Of a stretch of DNA of 64,000 bases, positions 1 to 8,566 are shown piece by piece; within the stretch, counting starts at the first letter, position 1; each line of letters opens with the position of its first letter. The notes under the pieces are model-generated. The model made no database searches and was not told the origin of the DNA. It saw only the letters and a list, made by a program, of their open reading frames with translations. A program made the position numbers and the translations under genes. The DNA comes from Bradyrhizobium paxllaeri. Its GTDB lineage: Bacteria > Pseudomonadota > Alphaproteobacteria > Rhizobiales > Xanthobacteraceae. The stretch is taken from the NCBI RefSeq assembly GCF_001693515.2, contig NZ_CP042968.1, positions 744,001 through 808,000 on the forward strand, read 5' to 3'.

Positions 1-13
1 CGCATATTCCGTT

Positions 14-114
14 GTCGTTACCCGCGAATGCGGGTGATCCAGTATTCCAGAGACGTCAGGGATCGAACCGAGAAGCCGCGGCGTACTGGATCCCCGCATG
101 CGCGGGGATGACAG
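14..114. repeat. Palindromic intergenic repeat, GTCAT...ATGAC type (copy 1)
   Basis: The unit has short GC hairpins at both ends (CCCGCGAATGCGGG at 21-34 and CCCCGCATGCGCGGGG at 92-107), an internal GATCCAGTATTCCAGAG segment and a GCCGCGGCGTACTGGATC segment. The same building blocks recur at 29.4, 30.7/32.5, 35.7 and 58.2 kb. It is a dispersed non-coding repeat, and this copy shows the uninterrupted sequence that the IS110 element at 30.7 kb has split. A further repeat-like fragment follows at about 135-190. Confidence 0.8.
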
Positions 115-212
115 TGGGGCTCGTGGCGCTATCTCCCCGTCATTGCGAGCGCAGCGACTTGTCCGCCGTAGCTCAACGGAGGCGCTACTTCGAACCCACC
201 GGGATACCCGCC

Positions 213-240
213 TTGACTCCTCCCGCAATCGTTATAAAAT
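213..240 (+). promoter_or_regulatory. Predicted sigma-70 promoter of the couA operon
   Basis: TTGACT at 213-218 and TAAAAT at 235-240 lie 16 bases apart, each matching consensus at five of six bases. Transcription would start near 247, just before the ribosome binding site GAGGAAG and the ATG at 274. The -10 hexamer lies inside the palindrome at 231-245. Confidence 0.55.
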
Positions 241-245
241 ATAAC
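231..245. promoter_or_regulatory. Candidate CouR (MarR) operator overlapping the -10 box
   Basis: GTTATAAAATATAAC is a perfect six-base palindrome around AAA, in an AT-rich island within GC-rich DNA. It covers the predicted -10 element, which suits a repressor. The AAATATAAC half recurs beside the inverted repeat in front of the divergent MarR gene at 12.2 kb, suggesting one regulator for both sites. That assignment is inference. Confidence 0.5.
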
Positions 246-273
246 TATTCTGCAGAGGAAGTAATATACGCCC

Positions 274-1077
274 ATGGGAAACGCCGGCTCCACCGCAGCA
301 GCGGGTCAATCCGACTTGCTCAAGATCGAGCAGAAGGGCGCGGTGCTGACCGTCGGCCTCAACCGTCCGGCCAAGCGCAATGCGCTGAACGACGGCATCA
401 TTCTGGCGATCCAGGATTGTTTCTCTAACCTGCCTGACGATGTCGGGGCCGTGGTCATCCATGGCGTCGGCGATCACTTCTCGTCCGGCCTCGATTTGTC
501 CGAACTCACCGACCACGATGCGACCGGCGGCCTGCTGCACTCGCAGATGTGGCACCGGGTGTTCGACCGTATCCAGTACAGCCGCGTCCCTGTGATCGCA
601 GCGCTGAAGGGCGCAGTGATCGGCGGCGGGCTGGAACTGGCCTGCGCCGCGCATATCCGCGTCGCCGAACCATCGGCCTATTTCGCGCTGCCCGAAGGCC
701 AGCGCGGCATTTTCGTCGGCGGCGGCGGATCGGTGCGGCTGCCGCGGCTGATCGGCGTGGCGCGGATGATCGACATGATGCTCACCGGGCGGGTCTATTC
801 GGCGACCGAAGGCTCGGCCTATGGCTTCTCGCAATACCTCACCGAGGCCGGCGGCGCGCTGCTCAAGGCGCTGGAGCTTGCGGAGCGCGTCGCGGCGAAT
901 GCGCCGCTGACCAATTTTGCCGTGCTGCAGGCATTGCCGATGATCGCGGAGGCCAATCCGCAGACCGGCCTTCTGATGGAATCCCTGATGGCGACGGTGG
1001 CGCAAAGCGACAAGGAAGCCAAACGGCGCATTCGCGCGTTTCTCGATCACAAGACCACAAAGGTGAAGCCGACCTGA
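274..1077 (+). CDS. couA: Enoyl-CoA hydratase/lyase of the crotonase family (CouA-like)
   Basis: Crotonase-fold protein of 267 aa. It probably hydrates p-coumaroyl- or feruloyl-CoA, and may also cleave the product to the aldehyde and acetyl-CoA. The two oxyanion-hole segments are visible: HFSSGLDLSEL near residues 69-79 and KGAVIGGGLELACAA near 111-125. The LPEGQRG segment carries the Glu expected of hydratases. The start has a GAGGAAG ribosome site. The stop is one base before the next ATG, so it is co-transcribed with the CoA ligase. The order couA-couB, followed further on by a binding protein, an importer and a MarR gene, mirrors the Rhodopseudomonas palustris p-coumarate locus. Substrate is inferred from that context. 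Confidence 0.8.
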   Translation: MGNAGSTAAAGQSDLLKIEQKGAVLTVGLNRPAKRNALNDGIILAIQDCFSNLPDDVGAVVIHGVGDHFSSGLDLSELTDHDATGGLLHSQMWHRVFDRIQYSRVPVIAALKGAVIGGGLELACAAHIRVAEPSAYFALPEGQRGIFVGGGGSVRLPRLIGVARMIDMMLTGRVYSATEGSAYGFSQYLTEAGGALLKALELAERVAANAPLTNFAVLQALPMIAEANPQTGLLMESLMATVAQSDKEAKRRIRAFLDHKTTKVKPT

Positions 1078-1078
1078 C

Positions 1079-2968
1079 ATGAGCGCTCAGCCCAGCATGT
1101 CCGCCTCGACCGACTCAGCCGCGCGCGAAAATCATCCGCTGCGCCCGATCTCGTTCGGCACGCCTGCTGTGCATGTCGAGCGCCACGACGACGGCACCAT
1201 CTATCTGCGCCCGAAGGCACAGCTCACCGACTACCCCGTGCGCATCACCGACCGCCTGCATCATTGGGCAGCAAGCGCGCCCGACCGCGTCTTCATGGCG
1301 GAGCGCAACGCCGCGCGGGGCTGGCGGCAGATCACCTATGCGGAGTTATTGACGTCATCGTGGCACATCGCCTCCGCACTGCTGGCACGCGGGCTTTCGG
1401 CCGAGCGGCCCGTCGTCATCCTCTCAGGCAACTCGATCGATCATGCGCTGGTCGCATTCGGCGCGCTCTATGCCGGCATTCCCTTCTGCCCGGTATCACC
1501 GGCCTATTCGCTGGTGTCGCGCGATTACGGCAAGCTCGCCTATCTGATGAAGCTGCTGACGCCCGGCCTCGTCTTCGCTGACGACGCCACGAAGTTCGCC
1601 GATGCGCTCACAGCCAACGTGGCCCTCGGCACCGAGATCGCGGCCTCGCGCGGCACGGTAGCCGGGCGTGAGGTGACTAGCCTGGCTGATCTGGTGGCGA
1701 CGCCGCTGCATCCGCGTCTCGACGCGGTGCACGCGGCGATCGGCCCGGACACGATCGCAAAATTCCTGCTGACGTCGGGCTCGACCGGCAATCCGAAAGC
1801 CGTCATCAACACCCAGCGCATGATCTGTGCCAATCAGGTGATGTTGCGCGATACGCTGGCGTTCCTGAAGGACGAGCCGCCTGTTATCGTCGACTGGCTG
1901 CCGTGGAATCACACCTTTGGCGGCAATCACAATATCGGGCTGACGCTGTACAATGGCGGCTCGATGTATCTCGACGAGGGCAAGCCGATGCCCGGCGGCA
2001 TCGAGGAGACCGTGCGCAATCTTCAGGAGATTTCGCCGACGGTCTATTTCAACGTGCCCAAGGGCTATGAATCGCTATTGCCCTATCTGCGCGACGATGC
2101 AGCCTTGCGCAAAAAATTCTTCGCCCGCCTCCATGCGATGTTCTTCTCCGGCGCAGCGCTGTCGGCCTTCGTCTGGAACAGTCTCGACGAATTGTCGGTT
2201 CGCGAAACCGGCTATCGCGTGCCGATGTTGACCGGGCTTGGCGCCACCGAGACCGCGCCGTTCTTCATGTCGGTCAATCCGCACACCAGCCGCTCCGGCC
2301 ATGTCGGGCTGCCGGTTCTCGGCAACGACGCCAAGCTCGTGCCCAACAACGGCAAGCTCGAGGTTCGCGCCAAGGGGCCGAATGTGATGCCGGGCTACTG
2401 GCGCCAGCCTGATATGACGGCGAAGGCCTTCGACGAGGAAGGCTTCTACAAAATGGGCGATGCGCTGAAGCCGGTCGACCCCGATAATTTCGACGCCGGG
2501 TTCGATTTCGACGGCCGCACCGGCGAAGACTTCAAGCTCGCCAGCGGCACCTGGGTCAGCGTTGGGCCGTTGCGGGCGCGTTTCGTTGGAGCTTGCGCGC
2601 CGCTGGTGCGCGACGTCGTCATTGCCGGCATCAACCGCGACGAAATCTCGGCGCTGGTGGTGCTCGACCTCGACGGCTGCCGCCTGATCAATCCGACGCT
2701 TCCGCTGGATGATCTTGCCGTGGTGGCGTCCGATCCGCTGATCGTGGCAGCCTTCCGCGAACGCTCCCAGCAATTGATCGCGGGCGCGACCGGCTCATCG
2801 ACAAGGATCACGCGCGCCGTACTGCTCGATGCGCCGCTGTCGATCGACCGCGGCGAGGTCACCGACAAGGGCTCGATCAACCAGCGCGCGGTTCTGGAAA
2901 ACCGCAGCGCGCTGATCGAGGAAATTTACTCGCCAGCGCCGCCGGCACGGGTGATCACGCTGTACTGA
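1079..2968 (+). CDS. couB: Feruloyl-CoA/p-coumaroyl-CoA synthetase (AMP-forming)
   Basis: ANL-superfamily acyl-CoA ligase of 629 aa, the usual length for feruloyl-CoA synthases. It would activate p-coumarate or ferulate with ATP and CoA in the cytoplasm. The AMP-binding loop LLTSGSTGNPK lies near residues 230-240, and GLGATETAPF (A5-type motif) near 385. The C-terminal part around YKMGDALKPVDP is the feruloyl-CoA synthase form rather than the common GDIG form. The ATG at 1079 directly follows the couA stop, so translation is probably coupled. The exact hydroxycinnamate preference cannot be read from the sequence. Confidence 0.85.
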   Translation: MSAQPSMSASTDSAARENHPLRPISFGTPAVHVERHDDGTIYLRPKAQLTDYPVRITDRLHHWAASAPDRVFMAERNAARGWRQITYAELLTSSWHIASALLARGLSAERPVVILSGNSIDHALVAFGALYAGIPFCPVSPAYSLVSRDYGKLAYLMKLLTPGLVFADDATKFADALTANVALGTEIAASRGTVAGREVTSLADLVATPLHPRLDAVHAAIGPDTIAKFLLTSGSTGNPKAVINTQRMICANQVMLRDTLAFLKDEPPVIVDWLPWNHTFGGNHNIGLTLYNGGSMYLDEGKPMPGGIEETVRNLQEISPTVYFNVPKGYESLLPYLRDDAALRKKFFARLHAMFFSGAALSAFVWNSLDELSVRETGYRVPMLTGLGATETAPFFMSVNPHTSRSGHVGLPVLGNDAKLVPNNGKLEVRAKGPNVMPGYWRQPDMTAKAFDEEGFYKMGDALKPVDPDNFDAGFDFDGRTGEDFKLASGTWVSVGPLRARFVGACAPLVRDVVIAGINRDEISALVVLDLDGCRLINPTLPLDDLAVVASDPLIVAAFRERSQQLIAGATGSSTRITRAVLLDAPLSIDRGEVTDKGSINQRAVLENRSALIEEIYSPAPPARVITLY

Positions 2969-2999
2969 AATCGAACAAGCGTTTTGTAGGGAGAGCACC

Positions 3000-3761
3000 A
3001 TGCAGTTGAAGGATCAGGCCGCCATCGTCACCGGTGGCGCATCGGGATTGGGCGCAGCGACCGCGCGCCGGCTCGCGGCGCAGGGCGCCAAGGTCGCGGT
3101 CTGCGATCTCAACGCCAAGCTGGCGGAGGCCGTTGCCGCCGAAATCGGCGGTGTCGCCGTGGTCTGCGACGTCTCCGACGCAGCCTCGGCCGAAGCGGCC
3201 ATCGCCAAGGCGGAGGCGGTCCACGGTCCGGCGCGCGTGCTGGTGAACTGCGCCGGCATCGGCGTCGCCAAGCGCGTGATCGGCAAGGATGGCCCGATGG
3301 CGCTCGGCGATTTCGACAAGGTGATCAAGGTCAATCTGATCGGCTCGTTCAACATGCTGCGGCTGGCGACGGCGCCGATGTCGAAGCTGGAGCCGCTTGC
3401 CACCGGCGAGCGCGGCGTGGTGATCTCCACCGCCTCGGTCGCGGCCTATGACGGCCAGATCGGTCAGTCGGCCTATTCGGCCTCCAAGGGTGGCATCGTC
3501 GCCATGACGCTGCCGATCGCGCGCGAGCTGGCGCAGTTCGGCATTCGCGTGCTGACGATTGCGCCGGGGCTGTTCCTGACGCCGCTGCTCGCCAACCTGC
3601 CGCAGGAAGCGCAGGACTCGCTCGCCGCCGCGATCCCGTTCCCGCGCCGGCTCGGCCAGGCCGACGAGTTCGCCTCGCTGGCGCTGCACATGATCGACAA
3701 TCCGTATCTGAACGGCGAAGTGGTGCGGCTCGATGCCGCGCTTCGCATGGCACCGCGCTAG
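3000..3761 (+). CDS. SDR dehydrogenase, 3-hydroxyacyl-CoA dehydrogenase type II-like
   Basis: Classical short-chain dehydrogenase of 253 aa. The nucleotide-binding TGGASGLG is at residues 11-18, the catalytic Ser lies in STASVAAYDG, and the catalytic Tyr/Lys in YSASK. The C-terminal IAPGLFLTPLL and the whole length resemble HSD10-type 3-hydroxyacyl-CoA dehydrogenases. It follows couB after 31 bases with an AGGGAGAG ribosome site. A likely role is oxidation of the beta-hydroxyacyl-CoA made by the hydratase, which would give a beta-oxidation-like side-chain shortening. The family call is firm and the substrate is inference. Confidence 0.8.
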   Translation: MQLKDQAAIVTGGASGLGAATARRLAAQGAKVAVCDLNAKLAEAVAAEIGGVAVVCDVSDAASAEAAIAKAEAVHGPARVLVNCAGIGVAKRVIGKDGPMALGDFDKVIKVNLIGSFNMLRLATAPMSKLEPLATGERGVVISTASVAAYDGQIGQSAYSASKGGIVAMTLPIARELAQFGIRVLTIAPGLFLTPLLANLPQEAQDSLAAAIPFPRRLGQADEFASLALHMIDNPYLNGEVVRLDAALRMAPR

Positions 3762-3804
3762 CGCATGATGAAATCAGATTTGATTGTGACCACGAGGAAG
3801 GTGC

Positions 3805-3926
3805 GCTCCCTCTCCCGCCTGCGGGGGAGGGTTGGGGTGGGGGTGTCTCCGCGGGTGACACTGCCCGAGTGGAGAGAGCCCCCACCCGGCGCTGCGCGCC
3901 GACCTCCCCCGCAAGCGGGAGAGGTA
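3805..3926. repeat. Palindromic intergenic repeat, CTCTCCC-type
   Basis: Inverted ends (CCTCTCCCGCCTGCGGGGGAG and its near complement at 3905-3924) enclose GCCCCCACCC-type segments. It lies between the SDR gene and the thioesterase gene on the same strand. The same class of unit recurs at 33.37 kb and, split by an IS481 element, at 39.4 kb. Confidence 0.75.
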
Positions 3927-3988
3927 AAGCGCGTCTGCGGCTAAACGCATCTAACCAAAAATCATCATGTTCTAGGAAATTTCATTCC

Positions 3989-4408
3989 ATGTTCGTCAAC
4001 CGGCGCGACGTGCAGATCCAGTGGGGCGACTGCGACCCCGCCAACATCGTCTACTACCCGCGCTATTTCGCAATGTTCGATGATTCGACCTCGATCATGT
4101 TCGAGGCCGCCGGTTTCTCGAAACAGGACATCATCCACAAATACGGCCTGGTCGGCATCCCCATGGTGGACACGCGGGCGAAATTCCACATCCCGTCGAC
4201 CCATGGCGACTGGATCAGGATCGAAAGCTGGATCGAGAGCTTCAAGCGCTCCAGCTTCGAGGTCGTTCACAACGTGTTCAAGGGCGAGGCGCTGGCGATC
4301 GAGGCGTTCGAGACCCGTGTGCTGGTCGGCAAGCATCCGGACGATCCGGCGAAGCTGAAATCGGCGCCGATGCCGCCGGAGATCATCGAACGGTTCATGC
4401 GGGGCTGA
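3989..4408 (+). CDS. 4-hydroxybenzoyl-CoA thioesterase-type hot-dog protein
   Basis: Hot-dog thioesterase of 139 aa. The motif WGDCDPANIVYYPRYF (residues 11-26) matches the FcbC/YbgC 4-hydroxybenzoyl-CoA thioesterase signature, and its second Asp (DP) is the expected catalytic residue. The ATG at 3989 is preferred over upstream in-frame ATGs because the longer version would read through the palindromic repeat. TAGGAA lies just upstream. In this cluster it would release free 4-hydroxybenzoate or vanillate from the CoA ester left after side-chain removal. That substrate is inferred. Confidence 0.78.
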   Translation: MFVNRRDVQIQWGDCDPANIVYYPRYFAMFDDSTSIMFEAAGFSKQDIIHKYGLVGIPMVDTRAKFHIPSTHGDWIRIESWIESFKRSSFEVVHNVFKGEALAIEAFETRVLVGKHPDDPAKLKSAPMPPEIIERFMRG

Positions 4409-4496
4409 CGAAGACGCCCACATGACCTAAAGAAGGGGCTGAATAGTCCGACGAGTTTTGCTTAAGACGATAAATAGATAATCAAGGGAGGAATGA

Positions 4497-5648
4497 ATGA
4501 AGAAGGCCTTTCTGTCCGCTGCAGCCATTGTAGCGGCGCTCGCTTTGCCGGGCTCGCCGGCGGTTGCGCAGACCAACGAAATCACGATCGGCATCACCGT
4601 CACCACGACTGGCCCCGCGGCGGCGCTCGGCATTCCCGAACGCAATTCGCTCGACTTTGTGCCGAAGGAAATCGGCGGCGTGCCGATCAAGATCATCGTG
4701 CTCGATGACGGCGGCGACCCGACGACGGCCACCACCAATGCGCGGCGGTTCGTGACCGAATCCAAGGCCGACATCATCATGGGCTCGTCGACGACGCCGC
4801 CGACGGTTGCCGTCTCCACGGTTGCGAACGAGGCGGGCATTCCGCATTTCGGCCTCGCGCCGCTGCCGATCAATGAAGCGCGCATGAAATGGTCGGTCGC
4901 GATGCCGCAGCCGATTCCGATCATGGGCAAGGTGCTGTACGAGCACATGAAGGCGCATGGCATCAAGACCGTCGGCTATATCGGCTACTCCGATTCCTAC
5001 GGCGATCTCTGGGTCAACGACTTCAAGACCCAGGCCGTTCCGATGGGCCTGACCATGGCGACCGAAGAGCGCTATGCCCGTCCCGATACGTCGGTCGCAG
5101 GCCAGGTTCTGAAGCTGGTCGCCGCCAATCCCGACGCCATCCTCGTCGGCGCTTCCGGCACCGCCGCGGCGCTGCCGCAGAGCACGCTGCGCGATCGCGG
5201 CTACAAGGGCCTGATCTACCAGACCCACGGCGCCGCCAGCATGGACTTCATCCGCATCGCTGGTCCCGCGGCGGAAGGCGTGATCATGGCTTCGGGCCCG
5301 GTGATGTCGCCGGAAACGCAGCCCGACAGCGCGCTGACCAAGAAGCCGGGTCTTGCGCTCAACACCGCCTATGAAGCCAAGTACGGTGCCAACAGCCGCA
5401 GCCAGTTCGCCGGCCACTCCTACGACGCCTTCGAGGTGCTCAAGCGCGTCATTCCGGTGGCGCTGAAGACCGCGAAGCCCGGAACGCCGGAATTCCGCGA
5501 GGCAATTCGTCTCGCGCTGATGTCCGAGAAGGAAATCGCGGCAAGCCAGGGCGTCTACAACTTCACCGAAAAGGATCGCTACGGCCTCGACGACCGCTCG
5601 CGCATCATCCTGACGGTGAAAGACGGGAAATACGTCCCGGCGAAGTAG
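4497..5648 (+). CDS. couP: Periplasmic aromatic-acid binding protein of a branched-chain-type ABC importer (CouP-like)
   Basis: Periplasmic binding protein of 383 aa, Leu/Ile/Val-binding type. A Sec signal peptide spans about residues 1-24 (MKKAF, hydrophobic core, AVAQ cleavage region). The GITVTTTGPAAALGIPERN opening differs from the amino-acid binders at 16.7-19.4 kb. It follows the catabolic genes and has a strong AAGGGAGG ribosome site. R. palustris CouP (RPA1789), in the same setting, binds lignin-derived phenylpropenoids, so p-coumarate or ferulate is the expected ligand. Its permeases and ATPases lie beyond the intervening GGDEF-EAL gene, on the opposite strand. Confidence 0.75.
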   Translation: MKKAFLSAAAIVAALALPGSPAVAQTNEITIGITVTTTGPAAALGIPERNSLDFVPKEIGGVPIKIIVLDDGGDPTTATTNARRFVTESKADIIMGSSTTPPTVAVSTVANEAGIPHFGLAPLPINEARMKWSVAMPQPIPIMGKVLYEHMKAHGIKTVGYIGYSDSYGDLWVNDFKTQAVPMGLTMATEERYARPDTSVAGQVLKLVAANPDAILVGASGTAAALPQSTLRDRGYKGLIYQTHGAASMDFIRIAGPAAEGVIMASGPVMSPETQPDSALTKKPGLALNTAYEAKYGANSRSQFAGHSYDAFEVLKRVIPVALKTAKPGTPEFREAIRLALMSEKEIAASQGVYNFTEKDRYGLDDRSRIILTVKDGKYVPAK

Positions 5649-5655
5649 GCGGTCC

Positions 5656-5745
5656 GTAGGGTGGGCAAAGCGAAGCGTGCCCACCATAAAGCGGCGAATG
5701 GGAGAGATGGTGGGCACGGCGCGTTGCGCCTTTGCCCACCCTACG
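5656..5745. repeat. Palindromic repeat GTAGGGTGGGCAAA...TTTGCCCACCCTAC at a convergent junction
   Basis: Perfect 14-base inverted ends at 5656-5669 and 5731-5744, with an inner GTGCCCACC/GGTGGGCAC pair. It fills nearly all of the gap between the convergent couP and GGDEF-EAL genes and could act as a two-way terminator. A sister copy is at 37108-37190. Confidence 0.8.
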
Positions 5746-5746
5746 G

Positions 5747-8320
5747 TTAACCGCTCGTCGACGCGACCAGCCGCGACGGCGTCGGTTGGGAGTGCCTCTC
5801 ATCGACGCTTCGCAACATCGCACGGGCCTGCCTAGCGGCATGCTCGACCAGCCATCGCTCGAACGCTTCCGGCGCCATCGGACGCGCGCAGAGATATCCC
5901 TGCACGACGTCGCAGCCGAGTCCGGCCAGCAACCTGCGCTGCCCCTCGGTCTCGACGCCTTCGGCGACCACGGCCATCGTCAAGCTCTGGCCGACCCGGA
6001 CGACGGCGGTCGCGATCGCGAGTGCGCTGGCGTCGCGCTCGATGTTGCGCATGAAGCTGCGATCGATCTTCAGTTCACGGATCGGCAGATGCGCCAGCCG
6101 GCTCAGGCTCGAATAGCCGGTGCCGAAATCGTCCAGCGACAGGCCGACGCCCAGCTTGCGGATCGCATTCATGGTCTCGATTGCGGCCGTACGCTCGTTG
6201 ACGAGCACGCCTTCGGTGATCTCCAGCATCAAGGCTTCCGGCGGCAGGCCGTTGGCCGCGATGGTCTCCGCCACCACGGCTGCGAGCTTCGCGTTCTGGA
6301 AATTGAGCGGCGACAGGTTGACCGCCACGCAGGGCACGTCCAGCCCGGCGCTGCGCCACGCGGCCATCTGCCGGCAGGCTTCGCGGATCGACCACAGGCC
6401 GATCTGTTCGATCAGGCCGACCTCCTCGGCCAGCGGGATGAATTTCGAGGGCGGGACTTCGCCGAGCTCGGGATCATGCCAGCGCGAGAGCGCCTCGACG
6501 CCATAAAGCGTGCCGTCGACGGTTCGGGTCTGCGGTTGATAGACGAGCCTCAATCCGTCATTGGCGATGGCCTGGCGGAGCGCTGCGCTTATGACGAGCC
6601 GCTGCTCGGCGAGGCGGTTCATATCAGCGCTGAAGAAGCGGTGGGTCGAGCGGCCGGCCTGCTTGGCCTGGTACATCGCCGCATCGGCCTGCTGCATCAA
6701 GTTATCGATGTCGGTCGCGTTGTCGGGATAGATGCTGATGCCCATGCTGGCGGAAATCGGCACCTGGCGGCTGTCGATCCATATCGGCGAGGCCAGCGCC
6801 GTGGTGATGTTGGAGGCGACCAGCGAGGCGCGGGACGGATCGCAGTTCGGCAGGACGATGACGAACTCGTCGCCGCTCAGCCGCCCCAGCAGGTCGGATG
6901 GCTGGATGCGGGCGCGCAGCCGCTTGGCAAATTCGACAAGCAGCGCGTCGCCGGCCGAGTGGCCGAGCGTATCGTTGACGTCCTTGAAGTGATCGAGATC
7001 GAGAAATATCAGCGCGAGCTGCTTGCCCTGGCCATCATCGATCGCCTGGTTGATCAGTTGGCGCAACTGCGTGCGGTTCGGCAACCCGGTCAGCATGTCG
7101 TGGTAGGCGAGGCGGGCGATCTGGGCCCGCGCCTCCTTGCGCTCGATCGCCAGCGCGCCAAGCTGAACGCAGGCGTCGACGATCCGCTGATGCCAGCGGC
7201 TCGGCGCGCGGTGTTCCCGGAAATAGAAGGCAAAGGTTCCGATCACGCGGCCGTCCTTGGCCTTGATCGGCGTCGACCAGCAGGCCTTCAGCCCGACCGC
7301 CAGCGGCCTCGTCTTGAACGGCTGCCAGCGCGGATCGGTATCGAGATCTTCGGCCAGCACCGGTGTGCCGTAATACGCGGCCGATCCGCACGAGCCGATG
7401 TTCGGACCGATAGCGACGCCTTCGAGGGCACGGCTGTAGTCGTCGGGCAGGCTGGGGCCACCCAGCGGATGGACCAAGCCGTCCGAGTCGACGTGCAACA
7501 CCGAAGCGACGACATCAGGCGCGATGACTTCGACGCGCCGGCAAAGCCGATCGGCGATCTCGGCGAGTGGAATTTCGTCGGCCAGCGCGCCCATGATGAG
7601 TTGCTGCAGCGACCGCAATTGCTTGCTCTCGGAGATGTCGCTGAGCAGGGCGAACACGTATTTGATGCGCCCACGATCGTTGCGGAACGCCTTGACCGTG
7701 GCTGAGATCCAGATCTCATTTCCATCTCTGTCGCAGGCAAGGATCTCCTCGTCGTCACCGCGTCCGTCGCAGATCCGGCGGCGCAGCCTCGCCAGGGTCT
7801 TGCGGTCGGTAAGCTGCCCGGCGAGCAACTCATTGGCCTGCCGTCCCTGCGCCTCCGCGGCCTTGTATCCGAACATTCCAGTGAACGCCGCATTAGTATA
7901 GACAACGCGCAGGTTGCGATCGGTGACGACGACCGCACGCGTGGTCTTGTCGGCCACCAGGTTCAACAGCGCGATCCGCTCGCGCCGCTCGACCTCGGCG
8001 GTGATGTCGCGAACGAAGGCCATGTAGCTGTTTCGGCCGCCGATCTCGACGCGCGAGACGGATACGGATGCGCGAAGCCGGGTGCCGTCGCTGCGGCGGA
8101 TGGTGATCTCAGAATTTGGCTGCAGGTCCGTGAGACCGAGACAGCTTGCATCGAGACCGAGGATATCCGCACGGGCAACGCCCCAGATAGATTCCGCAGC
8201 GGCATTGAAATGGCTCACACGCAGATCAGCGTCGACAATGACGACCGCCTCGCTGGCCTGCTCAAGCGCCGCCAGCAGGAATTCGGGGGTTTCGACATCA
8301 GGATAATCGGAAGCACGCAT
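5747..8320 (-). CDS. PAS-PAS-GAF-GGDEF-EAL cyclic-di-GMP signalling protein
   Basis: Multidomain cytoplasmic protein of about 857 aa with no membrane segment. Two PAS domains occupy roughly residues 15-110 and 120-230, a GAF domain about 245-390, GGDEF about 400-570 and EAL about 580-840. The GGDEF signature is degenerate at its first position (SGDEF, 482-486), and the RxxD inhibitory site is replaced by QPSD. The EAL side keeps EALSRW, EITEG, DDFGTGYSSL and KIDRS, so phosphodiesterase activity is likely. The ATG at 8320 is chosen over an in-frame GTG at 8356 because AAGG precedes it. The gene sits between the phenylpropenoid binding protein and its importer, opposing the former. Confidence 0.85.
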   Translation of the reverse strand: MRASDYPDVETPEFLLAALEQASEAVVIVDADLRVSHFNAAAESIWGVARADILGLDASCLGLTDLQPNSEITIRRSDGTRLRASVSVSRVEIGGRNSYMAFVRDITAEVERRERIALLNLVADKTTRAVVVTDRNLRVVYTNAAFTGMFGYKAAEAQGRQANELLAGQLTDRKTLARLRRRICDGRGDDEEILACDRDGNEIWISATVKAFRNDRGRIKYVFALLSDISESKQLRSLQQLIMGALADEIPLAEIADRLCRRVEVIAPDVVASVLHVDSDGLVHPLGGPSLPDDYSRALEGVAIGPNIGSCGSAAYYGTPVLAEDLDTDPRWQPFKTRPLAVGLKACWSTPIKAKDGRVIGTFAFYFREHRAPSRWHQRIVDACVQLGALAIERKEARAQIARLAYHDMLTGLPNRTQLRQLINQAIDDGQGKQLALIFLDLDHFKDVNDTLGHSAGDALLVEFAKRLRARIQPSDLLGRLSGDEFVIVLPNCDPSRASLVASNITTALASPIWIDSRQVPISASMGISIYPDNATDIDNLMQQADAAMYQAKQAGRSTHRFFSADMNRLAEQRLVISAALRQAIANDGLRLVYQPQTRTVDGTLYGVEALSRWHDPELGEVPPSKFIPLAEEVGLIEQIGLWSIREACRQMAAWRSAGLDVPCVAVNLSPLNFQNAKLAAVVAETIAANGLPPEALMLEITEGVLVNERTAAIETMNAIRKLGVGLSLDDFGTGYSSLSRLAHLPIRELKIDRSFMRNIERDASALAIATAVVRVGQSLTMAVVAEGVETEGQRRLLAGLGCDVVQGYLCARPMAPEAFERWLVEHAARQARAMLRSVDERHSQPTPSRLVASTSG

Positions 8321-8566
8321 CGTCTGACCTTGTGATCCACCAGCCGCTCTCGACACCCGGCGTCGGGCGGAAAGCGGCTGCAGTACCGCAAGTTAGGAGA
8401 CCGCGAGTATTCGGAAAGTTGTGCAACTCACCCGATAGGGGCGGAACTCATATCATGCTTAAGATTGTGTAAGTGAAGGTGCGGCGAAATCCACTGCCGA
8501 CGCGGCGGGAACCCTGGCGCTGACGCAGCGAGCTGCTCTGCCGAGCCGGCTTCGTGAGTACCCGAC

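Noticed and set aside
5732..7705. 657-codon open frame on the plus strand
   Set aside because: It lies wholly antisense to the PAS-GAF-GGDEF-EAL gene, has no recognisable domain and is rich in His, Arg, Asp and Gln, as expected of the complement of a GC-rich gene.
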